A DNA stretch of 64,000 nucleotides. Origin: Shewanella sp. MR-4. Lineage in GTDB: Bacteria > Pseudomonadota > Gammaproteobacteria > Enterobacterales > Shewanellaceae. Location of the stretch: positions 4,523,001-4,587,000 of the forward strand of contig NC_008321.1 of the NCBI RefSeq assembly GCF_000014685.1. The letters are read 5' to 3'. The translations under genes and the position numbers were made by a program. Below the pieces are notes generated by a model, which was given only the letters and a program-made list of their open reading frames with translations, was not told the DNA's origin and made no database searches. Below, in pieces: positions 35,019 through 43,674 of this stretch (position 1 is its first letter; each line of letters opens with the position of its first letter).

Positions 35019-36375
35019 GCGCGCGCTTGCCTGGCAATTATTAAACTCCCTCAAAACTCGGCTCGTCCTCAGTGCGCTGCTGTTTATTTTGGTGCTGCTG
35101 CCGCTGATTGGCGTCGCTCTCAATGACGCCTTTGCCGAGCAGGTAAAAAGTGCCGCTAAAAACGAGCTGAGTGCCTATGTGTATTCGGTGTTAGCGGTGA
35201 CTGAGGTTGAAAACAAACGGATTTTTATCCCCGAGTTGGTGCTCGAAAACCGCTTTAACCTCATTCAATCAGGCCTCTATGCCATTGCCACCACAGAGGA
35301 TGCCGAGCATAAGCAGAATATTGTCTGGCATTCGCAGTCCTTTATTGGCATCACGCCGCCGGCGCAGTTCACTATTCCGCCGACGGGCAAGAGTGCCTTC
35401 GCTCAAATCGATCTCGCTGGCGCGCCACACCTTATCTACAGCTTTAGCGTGAGTTTTGCCAGTCTGAATGAAAACGTGCCAGTCACTATCCATATCATTA
35501 AGGATGAATTGGAGTTTCAACAGCAAATCTCCCAATTTAATCAACAACTTTGGACTTGGTTGCTGATCTTGATCTTAGTGATGCTGGTGTTTCAGTTAAG
35601 TTGGTTGATTTGGACCATTAGGCCGCTGGCGCGCTTTACCCAAGAACTCCACGATGTCGAACAGGGTAAATCGACCCAACTCAGTAGCCAGTATCCGACT
35701 GAGCTGCAGGAAGTCGCGCGGCAATTGAATATCCTGCTCAATACCGAGCAGACCCAGCGCAAACGCTATCGCAATGCCCTTGCGGATTTGGCCCACAGCC
35801 TAAAAACCCCGCTGGCGGTGATTAAGAGTCAGGCGGACTTAAGCGAAGCCTCGAGCGAGCAAGTGTCGAATATCAGTCGTATCATCAGCCACCAGCTGAA
35901 ACGCGCCCAAACGGCGGCGGCCGCTTCCTGGCATTTAGGCATTAAGGTGGAGGAGGTCGCCGCCAAACTGCTGCGAACCTTGGCCAAGATTTATCGTGAG
36001 CCGCAGATTGATCTCAGCGGCGATCTGGCACCACATGCCGTATTTAAGGGCGATGAGGCCGATCTGACCGAAATTTTAGGTAACTTGCTCGATAATGCCT
36101 GCAAGGCCGCCAAGTCGCAGGTCAAATTAACCGTCACAGGCGACGCCTATCAGCTCCAACTTTGTATCGAAGACGACGGCCCGGGGATCAGCGAAGTCCT
36201 GCAAACTCAAATATTTGAGCGTGGGATCCGCGCCGACTCTTATCACCAAGGCAACGGCATAGGTTTAGCCATAGTGCGCGATTTAGTGGATAGCTATAAT
36301 GGCCGCATTTCCGTATCCCGTTCAGAAAACTTAGGCGGCGCCAAGTTTACGGTTAACTTCACCCACTCGGCTTAA
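35011..36375 (+). CDS. PhoQ-like sensor histidine kinase
   Basis: 454 aa. Membrane helices about 17-38 and 183-204 with a periplasmic sensor of about 145 aa between; HAMP-like linker; His262 in LADLAHSLKTPLAVIKSQ, which is the distinctive PhoQ-type H box (LTHSLKTPLAV); ATPase domain with NLLDNACKAA, DDGPGIS and GNGIGLAIV. The sensor domain is shorter on acidic clusters than enterobacterial PhoQ, so the stimulus need not be magnesium. It is the third gene of the PepSY-regulator-kinase operon. Confidence 0.9.
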   Translation: MSKRALAWQLLNSLKTRLVLSALLFILVLLPLIGVALNDAFAEQVKSAAKNELSAYVYSVLAVTEVENKRIFIPELVLENRFNLIQSGLYAIATTEDAEHKQNIVWHSQSFIGITPPAQFTIPPTGKSAFAQIDLAGAPHLIYSFSVSFASLNENVPVTIHIIKDELEFQQQISQFNQQLWTWLLILILVMLVFQLSWLIWTIRPLARFTQELHDVEQGKSTQLSSQYPTELQEVARQLNILLNTEQTQRKRYRNALADLAHSLKTPLAVIKSQADLSEASSEQVSNISRIISHQLKRAQTAAAASWHLGIKVEEVAAKLLRTLAKIYREPQIDLSGDLAPHAVFKGDEADLTEILGNLLDNACKAAKSQVKLTVTGDAYQLQLCIEDDGPGISEVLQTQIFERGIRADSYHQGNGIGLAIVRDLVDSYNGRISVSRSENLGGAKFTVNFTHSA

Positions 36376-36397
36376 GCGTTTATTTCATCAAGATAAC

Positions 36398-36665
36398 TAG
36401 GGCGTGTTGACGTTTCGAGATTAAATTTTGTTCGTTCTGGCAAGCTCGTGCTTGCGAAACGAGGAATGATGTGTAGTTATTCTACTCAAATGACGAGTGA
36501 CAAAGAGCAAGGGCTTGCCAGACGAACCCTTCGGGCAGCATTTGGCTGGCTTTTTTGCTGCGTTATCGTCCGTTTATGTAGAATAACTACACTGCACGGA
36601 CTTTGCCTTGCATAAAATCCAGCCACATTGCTGCAAAAATAACCCTGAAACGTCAACACGCCCTA
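36398..36665. mobile_element. 268-bp MITE-like palindromic element
   Basis: Bounded by perfect 19-bp inverted repeats, TAGGGCGTGTTGACGTTTC (36398-36416) and its complement (36647-36665). The outermost TA at each end is consistent with a TA target duplication, as left by IS630/mariner-type transposases. A second perfect 15-bp inverted pair lies inside: GTGTAGTTATTCTAC at 36471-36485 and its complement at 36578-36592. There is no coding capacity. It would be mobilised in trans by a full-length relative elsewhere. Confidence 0.75.
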
Positions 36666-36718
36666 ATGAGTTAGCTAAAAATTTGTGCTGCTTTAGGCAT
36701 TTTTACCACACAAAATAC

Positions 36719-36752
36719 TTTCAGCTTATGTTCATATTCACGCGCCTATGAT
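36719..36752 (+). promoter_or_regulatory. Promoter with PhoP-like direct-repeat box, DUF3300 gene
   Basis: TTTCAGCTTATGTTCA (36719-36734) holds TTCA twice, 11 bp apart; 12 bp later comes TATGAT (36747-36752) as -10. The distance from box to start codon is 56 bp, against 57 bp at the sister promoter. Confidence 0.6.
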
Positions 36753-36790
36753 GCCAATAACATCCTCAAATAGGATTATTGGAGCGAACC

Positions 36791-38296
36791 ATGAACAGAT
36801 TACATCGATGGAAATGGCTAGTGTTATCGGCGGCATTAGTTGCCCTGCCGTTCACTGCGCCAACTCAAGCCGCAGGCGTATCAGTCAGCCAAGGTTCAAG
36901 TTCTTCACTGAGCCAAGCCGAACTCGAACAGATGCTTGCGCCCATTGCTCTCTACCCCGATAGTTTATTGAGCCATATTTTGATCGCCTCCACCTATCCA
37001 CTCGAAGTGGTGCAGGCGCAGCGTTGGTTAGAGGATAACCCTAAGTTATCGACCGACGAAGTAATGTCTCGCACCGAAGACAAGGACTGGGATCCGAGTG
37101 TTAAAGCCCTTATGGCATTCCCTAACGTCTTAGAGAAAATGAGCGAAGACTTAGATTGGACCCAAAAACTCGGCGAAGCCTTTTTAGCCGATGAAGGCCA
37201 AGTGATGGATGGCATTCAATCGCTCAGACAACAAGCGGATAAAGCCAACAGTTTGGCCAATATGGACAACATGGCGGTGACCCGTGCGAACAACCAGATC
37301 ATCATAGAACCCGCACGCCGCGAAATCGTGTATGTGCCCTACTATGATCCCCGCGTGGTTTATGGCACTTGGCGCTGGGGCGTGGCCTATCCCCCTGTTT
37401 ATTGGGAGTTTGGTGGCTATGGGGGCTACCCTTACCGCCCAAGTCATAGTTACTTTTACTGGTCACCCGGGATCCATATTTCCTTTAACTACTTCTTTAG
37501 CTCGTTCCATTGGCACAGCCACAGAGTCGTCGTTGTCGATCACCGTCACTCCCACCATTATCGCCCAAGGGAGCGATACTCAGTCAGCTATGGTGCTCAA
37601 CCTTGGAAACATAAACCCGAGCACAGACGCGGTGTGGTTTACCACAATCCAGTGGTGAAAGAGCGCTACTACGGCGATAGTAAGTTCCGTAGCCGTGACT
37701 CCCACTCCAGTGGCAGTGGTCAGCACTTTACCAGCCAATATGCCAAATCGAGGGAACACCAAGACGCACGTTATAACCGCGACAACAAGGGCTATGACAA
37801 GCGCCAAGATAAGGACAGAGGTAACAACCTAAGCCGCGACAATCACTACAGCCGCGAGCGTACGCCTAGCTTCCAAAATACTCAGGCCGAGTTAAAAGAG
37901 CGCCGCGTGGCACCGACAAACTCGGCGCAAACCAAAAGAGAAGGTTACCAGAAAGAGCGTAACGACAATTTCCGTCAGGATAATCAAGTAAGACAAGCGC
38001 AGGCAAAAGCGACGAGGGAGCAAACCAAGGACAGTCCACAGCGCCAGTATCAGACTCGAGAGCAGCAACCACGCAGCTTTGAGCCACGTACTCAGCCACA
38101 GAGACAGGAAGCTCGCCCTGAAGTGAGACGCGCCGAGCCGCAACGTATGGAGCAGCCCCGCCAAGCGCCGCCAAGACAGCGGGAAGAGAATCGAGTCAGG
38201 CAGAATGATTCACGCCAAAATATGCAGATGGCCCGCAGCCCTGAACATAATCAAGGCAGATCGGCACAGAGCCAAGAACGTCGTCACAGGGAATAA
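36791..38296 (+). CDS. DUF3300 domain protein, exported, with basic Gln/Arg-rich tail
   Basis: 501 aa from ATG 36791 (GGAGCG upstream). Signal peptide about 1-28. The DUF3300 domain (about 42-215) reads ELEQMLAPIALYPDSLLSHI and later VYVPYYDPRVVYGTW. It is followed by an aromatic Tyr/His/Ser-rich segment (SHSYFYWSPGIHISF) and a long low-complexity tail (about 260-501) rich in Arg, Gln, Glu and His, likely disordered and very basic. The molecular role is unknown. The shared PhoP-like box ties it to the neighbouring two-component system. A terminator follows. Confidence 0.85.
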   Translation: MNRLHRWKWLVLSAALVALPFTAPTQAAGVSVSQGSSSSLSQAELEQMLAPIALYPDSLLSHILIASTYPLEVVQAQRWLEDNPKLSTDEVMSRTEDKDWDPSVKALMAFPNVLEKMSEDLDWTQKLGEAFLADEGQVMDGIQSLRQQADKANSLANMDNMAVTRANNQIIIEPARREIVYVPYYDPRVVYGTWRWGVAYPPVYWEFGGYGGYPYRPSHSYFYWSPGIHISFNYFFSSFHWHSHRVVVVDHRHSHHYRPRERYSVSYGAQPWKHKPEHRRGVVYHNPVVKERYYGDSKFRSRDSHSSGSGQHFTSQYAKSREHQDARYNRDNKGYDKRQDKDRGNNLSRDNHYSRERTPSFQNTQAELKERRVAPTNSAQTKREGYQKERNDNFRQDNQVRQAQAKATREQTKDSPQRQYQTREQQPRSFEPRTQPQRQEARPEVRRAEPQRMEQPRQAPPRQREENRVRQNDSRQNMQMARSPEHNQGRSAQSQERRHRE

Positions 38297-38312
38297 CCCG
38301 AGCCAATAAAAA

Positions 38313-38339
38313 TAGCGCGAATATTCGCGCTCTTTTTTT
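38313..38339 (+). terminator. Terminator of the DUF3300 gene
   Basis: AGCGCGAA-TA-TTCGCGCT followed by C and a T run. Confidence 0.88.
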
Positions 38340-38351
38340 ATGCCTAAGTGA

Positions 38352-38828
38352 TTAGAACTTTAAGGTCAAGGACTGGCCTTCTCCCATGCCCTGCCATTCG
38401 AGGGTTAGCTCCATTATCTCATTGATAATATGTTCAAAGTCCGATTGAGACACCTCGGGCAGAGCTAATTTTCGATTACCGCAGCTCTGCTCTAACAGGT
38501 ATAAAAACCCCGCATAGGTCGGCGTATCGGCAGACCACAGCAGAGATTGCAGGGATTCGACAATCGACTCAGTTTGCCAAATTAAGGTCTTATCCGCGAC
38601 GGCGAGGGAGGCTTCGTTGTGCTCAAGGGAAAAGCTGATATCGGCGCCCGCGCGCACTTGGGCGAAAAATGCGCCCTGAATATGCAGCCGTTTTTCAACG
38701 ACATAGTGGATCATGTCGTGGGGTGCAATCCCCTGTTCGGGCATTTGAGTTTGGGTTGCACTGCCGTCCATACGCACGCAGCGCAATTGTCCGTAACGCT
38801 TCGAACCTTTGGTGAAGATAACTTGCAT
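38352..38828 (-). CDS. Hypothetical protein, 158 aa
   Basis: Soluble, acidic protein without signal peptide or membrane segment; family not recognised. It starts MQVIFTKGSKRYGQLRCVRMDGSATQTQMPEQG, with PHDMIHYVVEKRL and a C-terminal amphipathic EHIINEIMELTLEWQGM. The block 'PHDMIHYVVE' recalls small uncharacterised proteins of Shewanella and Vibrio, but no function can be given. It converges on the DUF3300 gene, and the diguanylate cyclase gene lies 75 bp upstream on the same strand, so co-transcription is possible. Confidence 0.75.
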   Translation of the reverse strand: MQVIFTKGSKRYGQLRCVRMDGSATQTQMPEQGIAPHDMIHYVVEKRLHIQGAFFAQVRAGADISFSLEHNEASLAVADKTLIWQTESIVESLQSLLWSADTPTYAGFLYLLEQSCGNRKLALPEVSQSDFEHIINEIMELTLEWQGMGEGQSLTLKF

Positions 38829-38903
38829 AAAGCCGTCCTTAGTTTATCCATCTTTCCATCGCCGAATGTAGCCAAGTATAGTTCTAAATGGATAAAAAAC
38901 GGC

Positions 38904-41900
38904 TTAAAAATTGCGCTCGATAAAACGTAAACAATCTTCGGCAGCTAAGGGCTTACTAAAATAATAACCCTGCACTAAATCGCAGCCCATGCTCGAGAGC
39001 AGCACCAACTGCGCCTCATTCTCGACCCCTTCGGCCACTACGGTGAGCCCCAACTCGTGCGCCATTGAAATCGTTGCCGCACTGATGGCGGCATCGTTCG
39101 GATCGCTCTCAATATCCTTCACAAAGGATCTATCTAACTTGAGTCTATCTAAAGGTAATAGCTTCAAATACGAGAGTGACGAGTAACCCGTTCCAAAGTC
39201 ATCAATCGCCAATTCGATGCCATGCTGACGCAGCTCGGCCAGTAACTTGGCATTTTGTTCGGGATACTGCATGGCCACGCTCTCGGTAATTTCAAGCTCA
39301 AGCGCTCCCTTAGGCAACTTATGCTTGGTCAGCACATTGATAATATCCGCAACTATGGTGTCTTTGCGTAGCTGATGAGCAGAGAGATTGACCGCCATCC
39401 GCAGTCCCTTGGCGCCCTTTTCGCGCCATTCGGCCAACTGAGCGAGCGCCTGCTCTAGCACCCATTGGCCGATAGGGATAATCATGTCGATCTCTTCGGC
39501 GATAGGGATAAAGCGATCGGGAGCCACCAAGCCCAATTCCGGATGTTGCCAACGGATCAGCGCCTCGACGCCGACCATTTGCCCTGTGTTGATATCGATT
39601 TGTGGCTGATAATGCAGTCGTAACTCATCACGGGCAATGGCTTGCCTGAGTCCGGTTTCGATTTGCTGGCGCTCGGTCACTAAGGTATTCATCGCGGCGG
39701 TGAAAAACTGATAGTTATTGCGCCCCGCCGCTTTGGCGCGGTACATGGCCATATCGGCATTTTTCATCAGCGCCTCAACACTGTCGCCATCGGTCGGGAA
39801 CAGGCTGATGCCTATGCTGGGTGATGAATGCAGTGGCTTGTTATCTATGATGTAGGTTTGATTCAAACCACTGCGCAGGGCTTCCGCCACCTTAGCAACG
39901 CTATCGTGATCCGTATCGGACAACACCACCACAAACTCATCGCCGCCTAAGCGCGCGACAATATCGTCGCTGCTCACAATATTCTTCAGGCGCCGCGCCA
40001 CTTCGAGCAGCAACATATCGCCGACATGGTGCCCCAAGGTGTCGTTGATATTTTTGAAATGATCCATATCGATAAACATCACGGCAATCTGGGTTTGACT
40101 GACAAAGGCCTCCTGAAAAACCGTCTCCAGACGTGATTGCAGACTCAAACGATTCGGCAGCAGAGTCAAAGAATCGTGATGCGCTAAGAAGTGAATGCGC
40201 TCCTCATTGACTTTGCGTTCGCTGATATCGGTAAAACTGCCGATGTAATGGCTGACCGATCCCGTCTCATCCCGCACCACTGACATCATCAGCCATTTGG
40301 GAAAATCATATCCATCCTTATGCCGATCCCATACTTCACCCTGCCAAAATCCGGTCTGGTCTAGGGCGGCACGAACTCTGGCATCGATACTGCGGTCGGT
40401 CCGTTCAGCCTCAAGGGAGCGGCAGTTTTTGCCGATGATCTCGTCTCTCGAGTAGCCGGTGATCTGCGTAAAGGCGCTATTCACATCCACTATGATGTCA
40501 TGGGCATCCATAATGGCGATGCCTTCGCCGCTTTGCTGGAATACCTGAGCCAACAGATTCACCCTAGCAACGGTGCGCTCCTGCTCGGTAATGTCTTCCA
40601 CAATAAACAGGATGAGCTGCTCGCCGTTGGCGGCAGTCACTAGGGAACCGTTCAGCCTCACGGCGACCATTTGTCCATCCTTATGACGGTAATGCTTCTG
40701 GTATGGGCCGTAACGGCGAGTCTGCTTGAGGCGCTCGAGCTGCTCGGTTTCACTCAATCGATAACGAATAGGTGTGAGTTCCCAGGGGTCTAGGGCCTGC
40801 AACTCTTCGAGGGTATAGCCGGTAATATCCATAAAGGCTTGGTTGATGGCGACAAACTGCCCATCCTCTAGGCGTTTTAAGGCGTGCCCCACTGGCGCCT
40901 TGTCGAACAGGGTACGATACCTTTGCTCACTCTCCACTAAGGTAGCTTGGAAGGTCTGGCTACGGGCAATTTCCTTTGAGAGCGCCATGGTTTTTTCCGC
41001 CACCTTTTCGGCAATGCGGTAGCGTTCTCCCGAAGACACTAATGTCATGCCGCCCACGACGGCGCAGGTAATAAACGCCAGCAGCAACAGCAGCAGCGAC
41101 AGACTAAAAGTGTCCCCCATCAAGGCAGAGTAAGACTCGTAGATCACTATATGCCAGTGTCTATCGGCCAGCATCAGGTTGGCCTGATAATACTGGCCCA
41201 TCCTGTCACTATGTATGTTCCCCATAAACTCAGGGAATATCTTCTGACTATTAGTGTAGAGTAAGGCGCCGCCGGCACTCATGTCCGTAAGGCGCCAATG
41301 TAAGCCTTTAACCTGTTCCACTTCATTGATAATCGATTGCAGATCGATCACCGCCGAGCAAAAGCCCTCAACAATCCCTAAACGGTCGAATACGGGCGCG
41401 AGGATCAGTGTCCCACCCGGACCATTGGGATCTTCCGCTAGTTGGATCTTACCCGTCATCACGGGTGATAGGGTCGCACGTACTTTTGCAATTGCAGCAG
41501 CACGAGTAGGTTCGCCATTCAGATCGAGTCCAAGGGCGGCACGGCTAGTATTCATCGGCTGAACAAACTTGACTGGCACCAACCAACCGTCGGGATTCGG
41601 TTGCCCTCCGGCTAAGTATCGAATACGGTAATTTTCACCGATTTCATTACGGGTCGCCGCCTCAAAATTATCTTTATCCGTTGCGGCTATCAGCGGTGAC
41701 CAAGCCCAAGCTCGAAAGCCATCTAATTGCAGTTGGTTACGCTTACCAAACTGGATAAATTCATCCTCAGAAACCTGCTCGCTATTATCGAATAAGCTCG
41801 CGAGCGCAATCACTTGCTGTAGATTCGCCCCCTGAAAGCTCTCAACACTATTGATAATCGCATTAGACTGAATTTGGAATTTATCTTGCAGCTGCTGTCG

Positions 41901-42533
41901 CTGGTTCATATCCGAGTAATAGTACACGACGACACAAAATGAGAATCCGACTAACAGCGGCAGCCCTGTATGAATGCGCCTTGAGCGCCAAATGGAACGC
42001 TGATCGAATAACAGCATAATCAGCGGGATAAAGATCACTGCCCCGAGTAAATCACCCAGCCACCAATTTACCGTACTCCCCAAAGCATCCTTAATGGGGA
42101 TAGCGCCATGGGCCACTAAGGCAGCATTGCCAAATGTCGTGGCAATCATGCAGGTCAGCGCGAGGCTAAGGCAAGACTTAATCACGGTATTAGGTCTATC
42201 TAGAGTCACCAAGGGATCGATACGACGGATAGCATTGGCGGAGACATAGGCCTGTAAGCTAGAGGCAGAGGCAATCACTAAGGGCAGCCAACCTAAATGG
42301 TTCTCACCACCGATATTGATATTTATCAGCCAAGAACCGACCAATATCCCAAGCCAGGGTGAATACTTGTTCCAGATCAGACAGGAGGCAATGGCAATAC
42401 CCGCCGCAGGCCAGATGGCAGCTGAATAACCTGGGGGTAAGGCAATCAACAACCCCATTTTGCCAACAGCAAAGTAAGCCAAGGCAACGAGTAGATTGAC
42501 CTTAAGGTAGTGAGCAAATGCTTTGATATACAA
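38904..42533 (-). CDS. MASE1-CHASE-PAS-PAS-GGDEF-EAL c-di-GMP enzyme
   Basis: 1209 aa. Order: MASE1 membrane sensor (about 8-205), CHASE extracytoplasmic domain (about 240-440), membrane helix (about 480-500), two PAS domains (about 535-655 and 660-780), GGDEF (about 785-945) with intact RLGGDEF, and EAL (about 955-1209) with VEALIRW, ELEITES and IDDFGTGYSSL. Both catalytic domains look intact, so it may both make and break cyclic di-GMP, or one domain may be regulatory. No RxxD inhibitory site is seen five residues before GGDEF. The signal is unknown. Confidence 0.93.
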   Translation of the reverse strand: MYIKAFAHYLKVNLLVALAYFAVGKMGLLIALPPGYSAAIWPAAGIAIASCLIWNKYSPWLGILVGSWLININIGGENHLGWLPLVIASASSLQAYVSANAIRRIDPLVTLDRPNTVIKSCLSLALTCMIATTFGNAALVAHGAIPIKDALGSTVNWWLGDLLGAVIFIPLIMLLFDQRSIWRSRRIHTGLPLLVGFSFCVVVYYYSDMNQRQQLQDKFQIQSNAIINSVESFQGANLQQVIALASLFDNSEQVSEDEFIQFGKRNQLQLDGFRAWAWSPLIAATDKDNFEAATRNEIGENYRIRYLAGGQPNPDGWLVPVKFVQPMNTSRAALGLDLNGEPTRAAAIAKVRATLSPVMTGKIQLAEDPNGPGGTLILAPVFDRLGIVEGFCSAVIDLQSIINEVEQVKGLHWRLTDMSAGGALLYTNSQKIFPEFMGNIHSDRMGQYYQANLMLADRHWHIVIYESYSALMGDTFSLSLLLLLLAFITCAVVGGMTLVSSGERYRIAEKVAEKTMALSKEIARSQTFQATLVESEQRYRTLFDKAPVGHALKRLEDGQFVAINQAFMDITGYTLEELQALDPWELTPIRYRLSETEQLERLKQTRRYGPYQKHYRHKDGQMVAVRLNGSLVTAANGEQLILFIVEDITEQERTVARVNLLAQVFQQSGEGIAIMDAHDIIVDVNSAFTQITGYSRDEIIGKNCRSLEAERTDRSIDARVRAALDQTGFWQGEVWDRHKDGYDFPKWLMMSVVRDETGSVSHYIGSFTDISERKVNEERIHFLAHHDSLTLLPNRLSLQSRLETVFQEAFVSQTQIAVMFIDMDHFKNINDTLGHHVGDMLLLEVARRLKNIVSSDDIVARLGGDEFVVVLSDTDHDSVAKVAEALRSGLNQTYIIDNKPLHSSPSIGISLFPTDGDSVEALMKNADMAMYRAKAAGRNNYQFFTAAMNTLVTERQQIETGLRQAIARDELRLHYQPQIDINTGQMVGVEALIRWQHPELGLVAPDRFIPIAEEIDMIIPIGQWVLEQALAQLAEWREKGAKGLRMAVNLSAHQLRKDTIVADIINVLTKHKLPKGALELEITESVAMQYPEQNAKLLAELRQHGIELAIDDFGTGYSSLSYLKLLPLDRLKLDRSFVKDIESDPNDAAISAATISMAHELGLTVVAEGVENEAQLVLLSSMGCDLVQGYYFSKPLAAEDCLRFIERNF

Positions 42534-42916
42534 TCCCTTTTATTACTAAGCCGCGACTCAGATAGGCCACATAATGCCCTAATCTACAAATCAATCTCAA
42601 GCTTAGTAAAAGCTCAGCGTAAATTCAGTATTAAAAAAACACCTCATCCGACCTGGTTAAGATTCTGTTTGCTGTCGCTCAATCTGCTAGACTCGCGCCA
42701 AGTGCTCAACGGCTGGACAAAGTGCAGTGCGTCGACGGAAATATTTAGCCAGTTCCCCTTTCGCGTTGAGACACTCGGCTAAATCTCAGCAAACCTAGGT
42801 AAGTTTGGTGATTTTCCGCCCTCAATTTGTTCACATTTAACCCAAGGCATTTTCTGACGCCGCTCACATTAACCATAATTTTTGCGAGTGTAATCAGTGT
42901 AATTTAGGTTAAATTG

Positions 42917-42931
42917 GTTAATAAATTGTTT
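42917..42931 (+). promoter_or_regulatory. ArcA-like binding site candidate
   Basis: GTTAATAAATTGTTT resembles the ArcA consensus GTTAATTAAATGTTA at 12 of 15 positions and follows a related GGTTAAATTGGTTAA. ArcA represses cyo in E. coli. Short A+T-rich sites of this kind arise easily by chance. Confidence 0.3.
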
Positions 42932-43165
42932 TTATTTGGTTTTAATTAAGGTTTTTTTAATGCAAAAGCCGTTTTGAGCCTGGTATCCGCTTTCAATCAA
43001 TCCCCGCTTCTTGTTATCCTCCCGCCCGCACAAAAAAGTTGCAGCTTGAATTTTTATTCAACCAACGATTTCCTTTCGTTCAGCCGGACCTGTTAATTGA
43101 AATTCGCACTCAGCCAATTTATCGCTGAAGGATTGAATCTCGTTGCGAGGTTCTCACACTTCAGT

Positions 43166-43486
43166 ATGACAAACTTAGCCCTGCTTTTTGGGTTACTGTT
43201 TGTGCTGCCCGCAGCTGACTTAGTGTCAGTGATGGTCGGCGGCTGCATCGATATTGGTGAGTTAATCACCCTGAGCGATGGATTTTTAATCGAGTTTTTC
43301 AGCGCCACTCTGCTGAGCATTTTGCTGCTCAATCCCCAGATTATTAAGCAATTGTGGAATCTGTTCGACAATGGCTTCAAGTTTTTCAACAGCTTAGATT
43401 TAACTAATGCTGCCCTGTTTTTAGCACCCCCAAGGCTAAAATCCCTCGAGCACCTTGCGCACGGTTGTCGCGCCCCACCATTGTAA
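43166..43486 (+). CDS. Doubtful small hydrophobic protein upstream of cyoA
   Basis: About 106 aa. Two hydrophobic stretches (LALLFGLLFVLPAADLVSVM and LIEFFSATLLSILLLNPQI) with Asn, Phe and Leu-rich sequence between, resembling a small membrane protein. The ATG has only a distant GAGG upstream, and the frame extends upstream to a TTG at 43097. No family is recognised. The opposite strand is also open here, which lowers confidence. Confidence 0.25.
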   Translation: MTNLALLFGLLFVLPAADLVSVMVGGCIDIGELITLSDGFLIEFFSATLLSILLLNPQIIKQLWNLFDNGFKFFNSLDLTNAALFLAPPRLKSLEHLAHGCRAPPL

Positions 43487-43674
43487 CTCTCTGTTTTAAA
43501 ATTCAAATTTAGCATTAAGCGCTGAAAGTCGATCCTCAATCTTGCATTGGGGTGGCAGGCATTTTTGTGCCGCGCTCGAGCCACTTTCGGATTTGCCTTC
43601 GGATAACGCCGCTCAATGCTACTGCCAATCTCTCTGGGCAGAGTTGTAAACCTTAGGGTTAGAGGAATCTTCCT

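Larger units (their letters stand above)
36376..36790. other. 415-bp intergenic region between the kinase and DUF3300 genes
   Basis: Filled mostly by a 268-bp MITE-like element; the rest is the promoter of the DUF3300 gene. No reading frame of note. Confidence 0.7.
42534..43674. other. 1.1-kb region upstream of cyoA
   Basis: Long, A+T-rich in its first half. It holds an ArcA-like site (42917-42931), A/T tracts up to 42960, and one doubtful hydrophobic reading frame (43166-43486). Reading frames on both strands between 42510 and 43584 show no good ribosome-binding sites. It probably contains the cyo promoter and regulatory region. Confidence 0.5.

Noticed and set aside
42510..42782. 90-codon plus-strand frame across the start of the GGDEF-EAL gene
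   Set aside because: It overlaps the start of a real gene on the other strand, has no ribosome-binding site, and does not look like a protein.
43093..43584. 163-codon frame on the minus strand upstream of cyoA
   Set aside because: Composition is that of an antisense shadow (many Asn, Ser, Lys, Arg), no ribosome-binding site, no domain; the opposite strand gives the more protein-like sequence.
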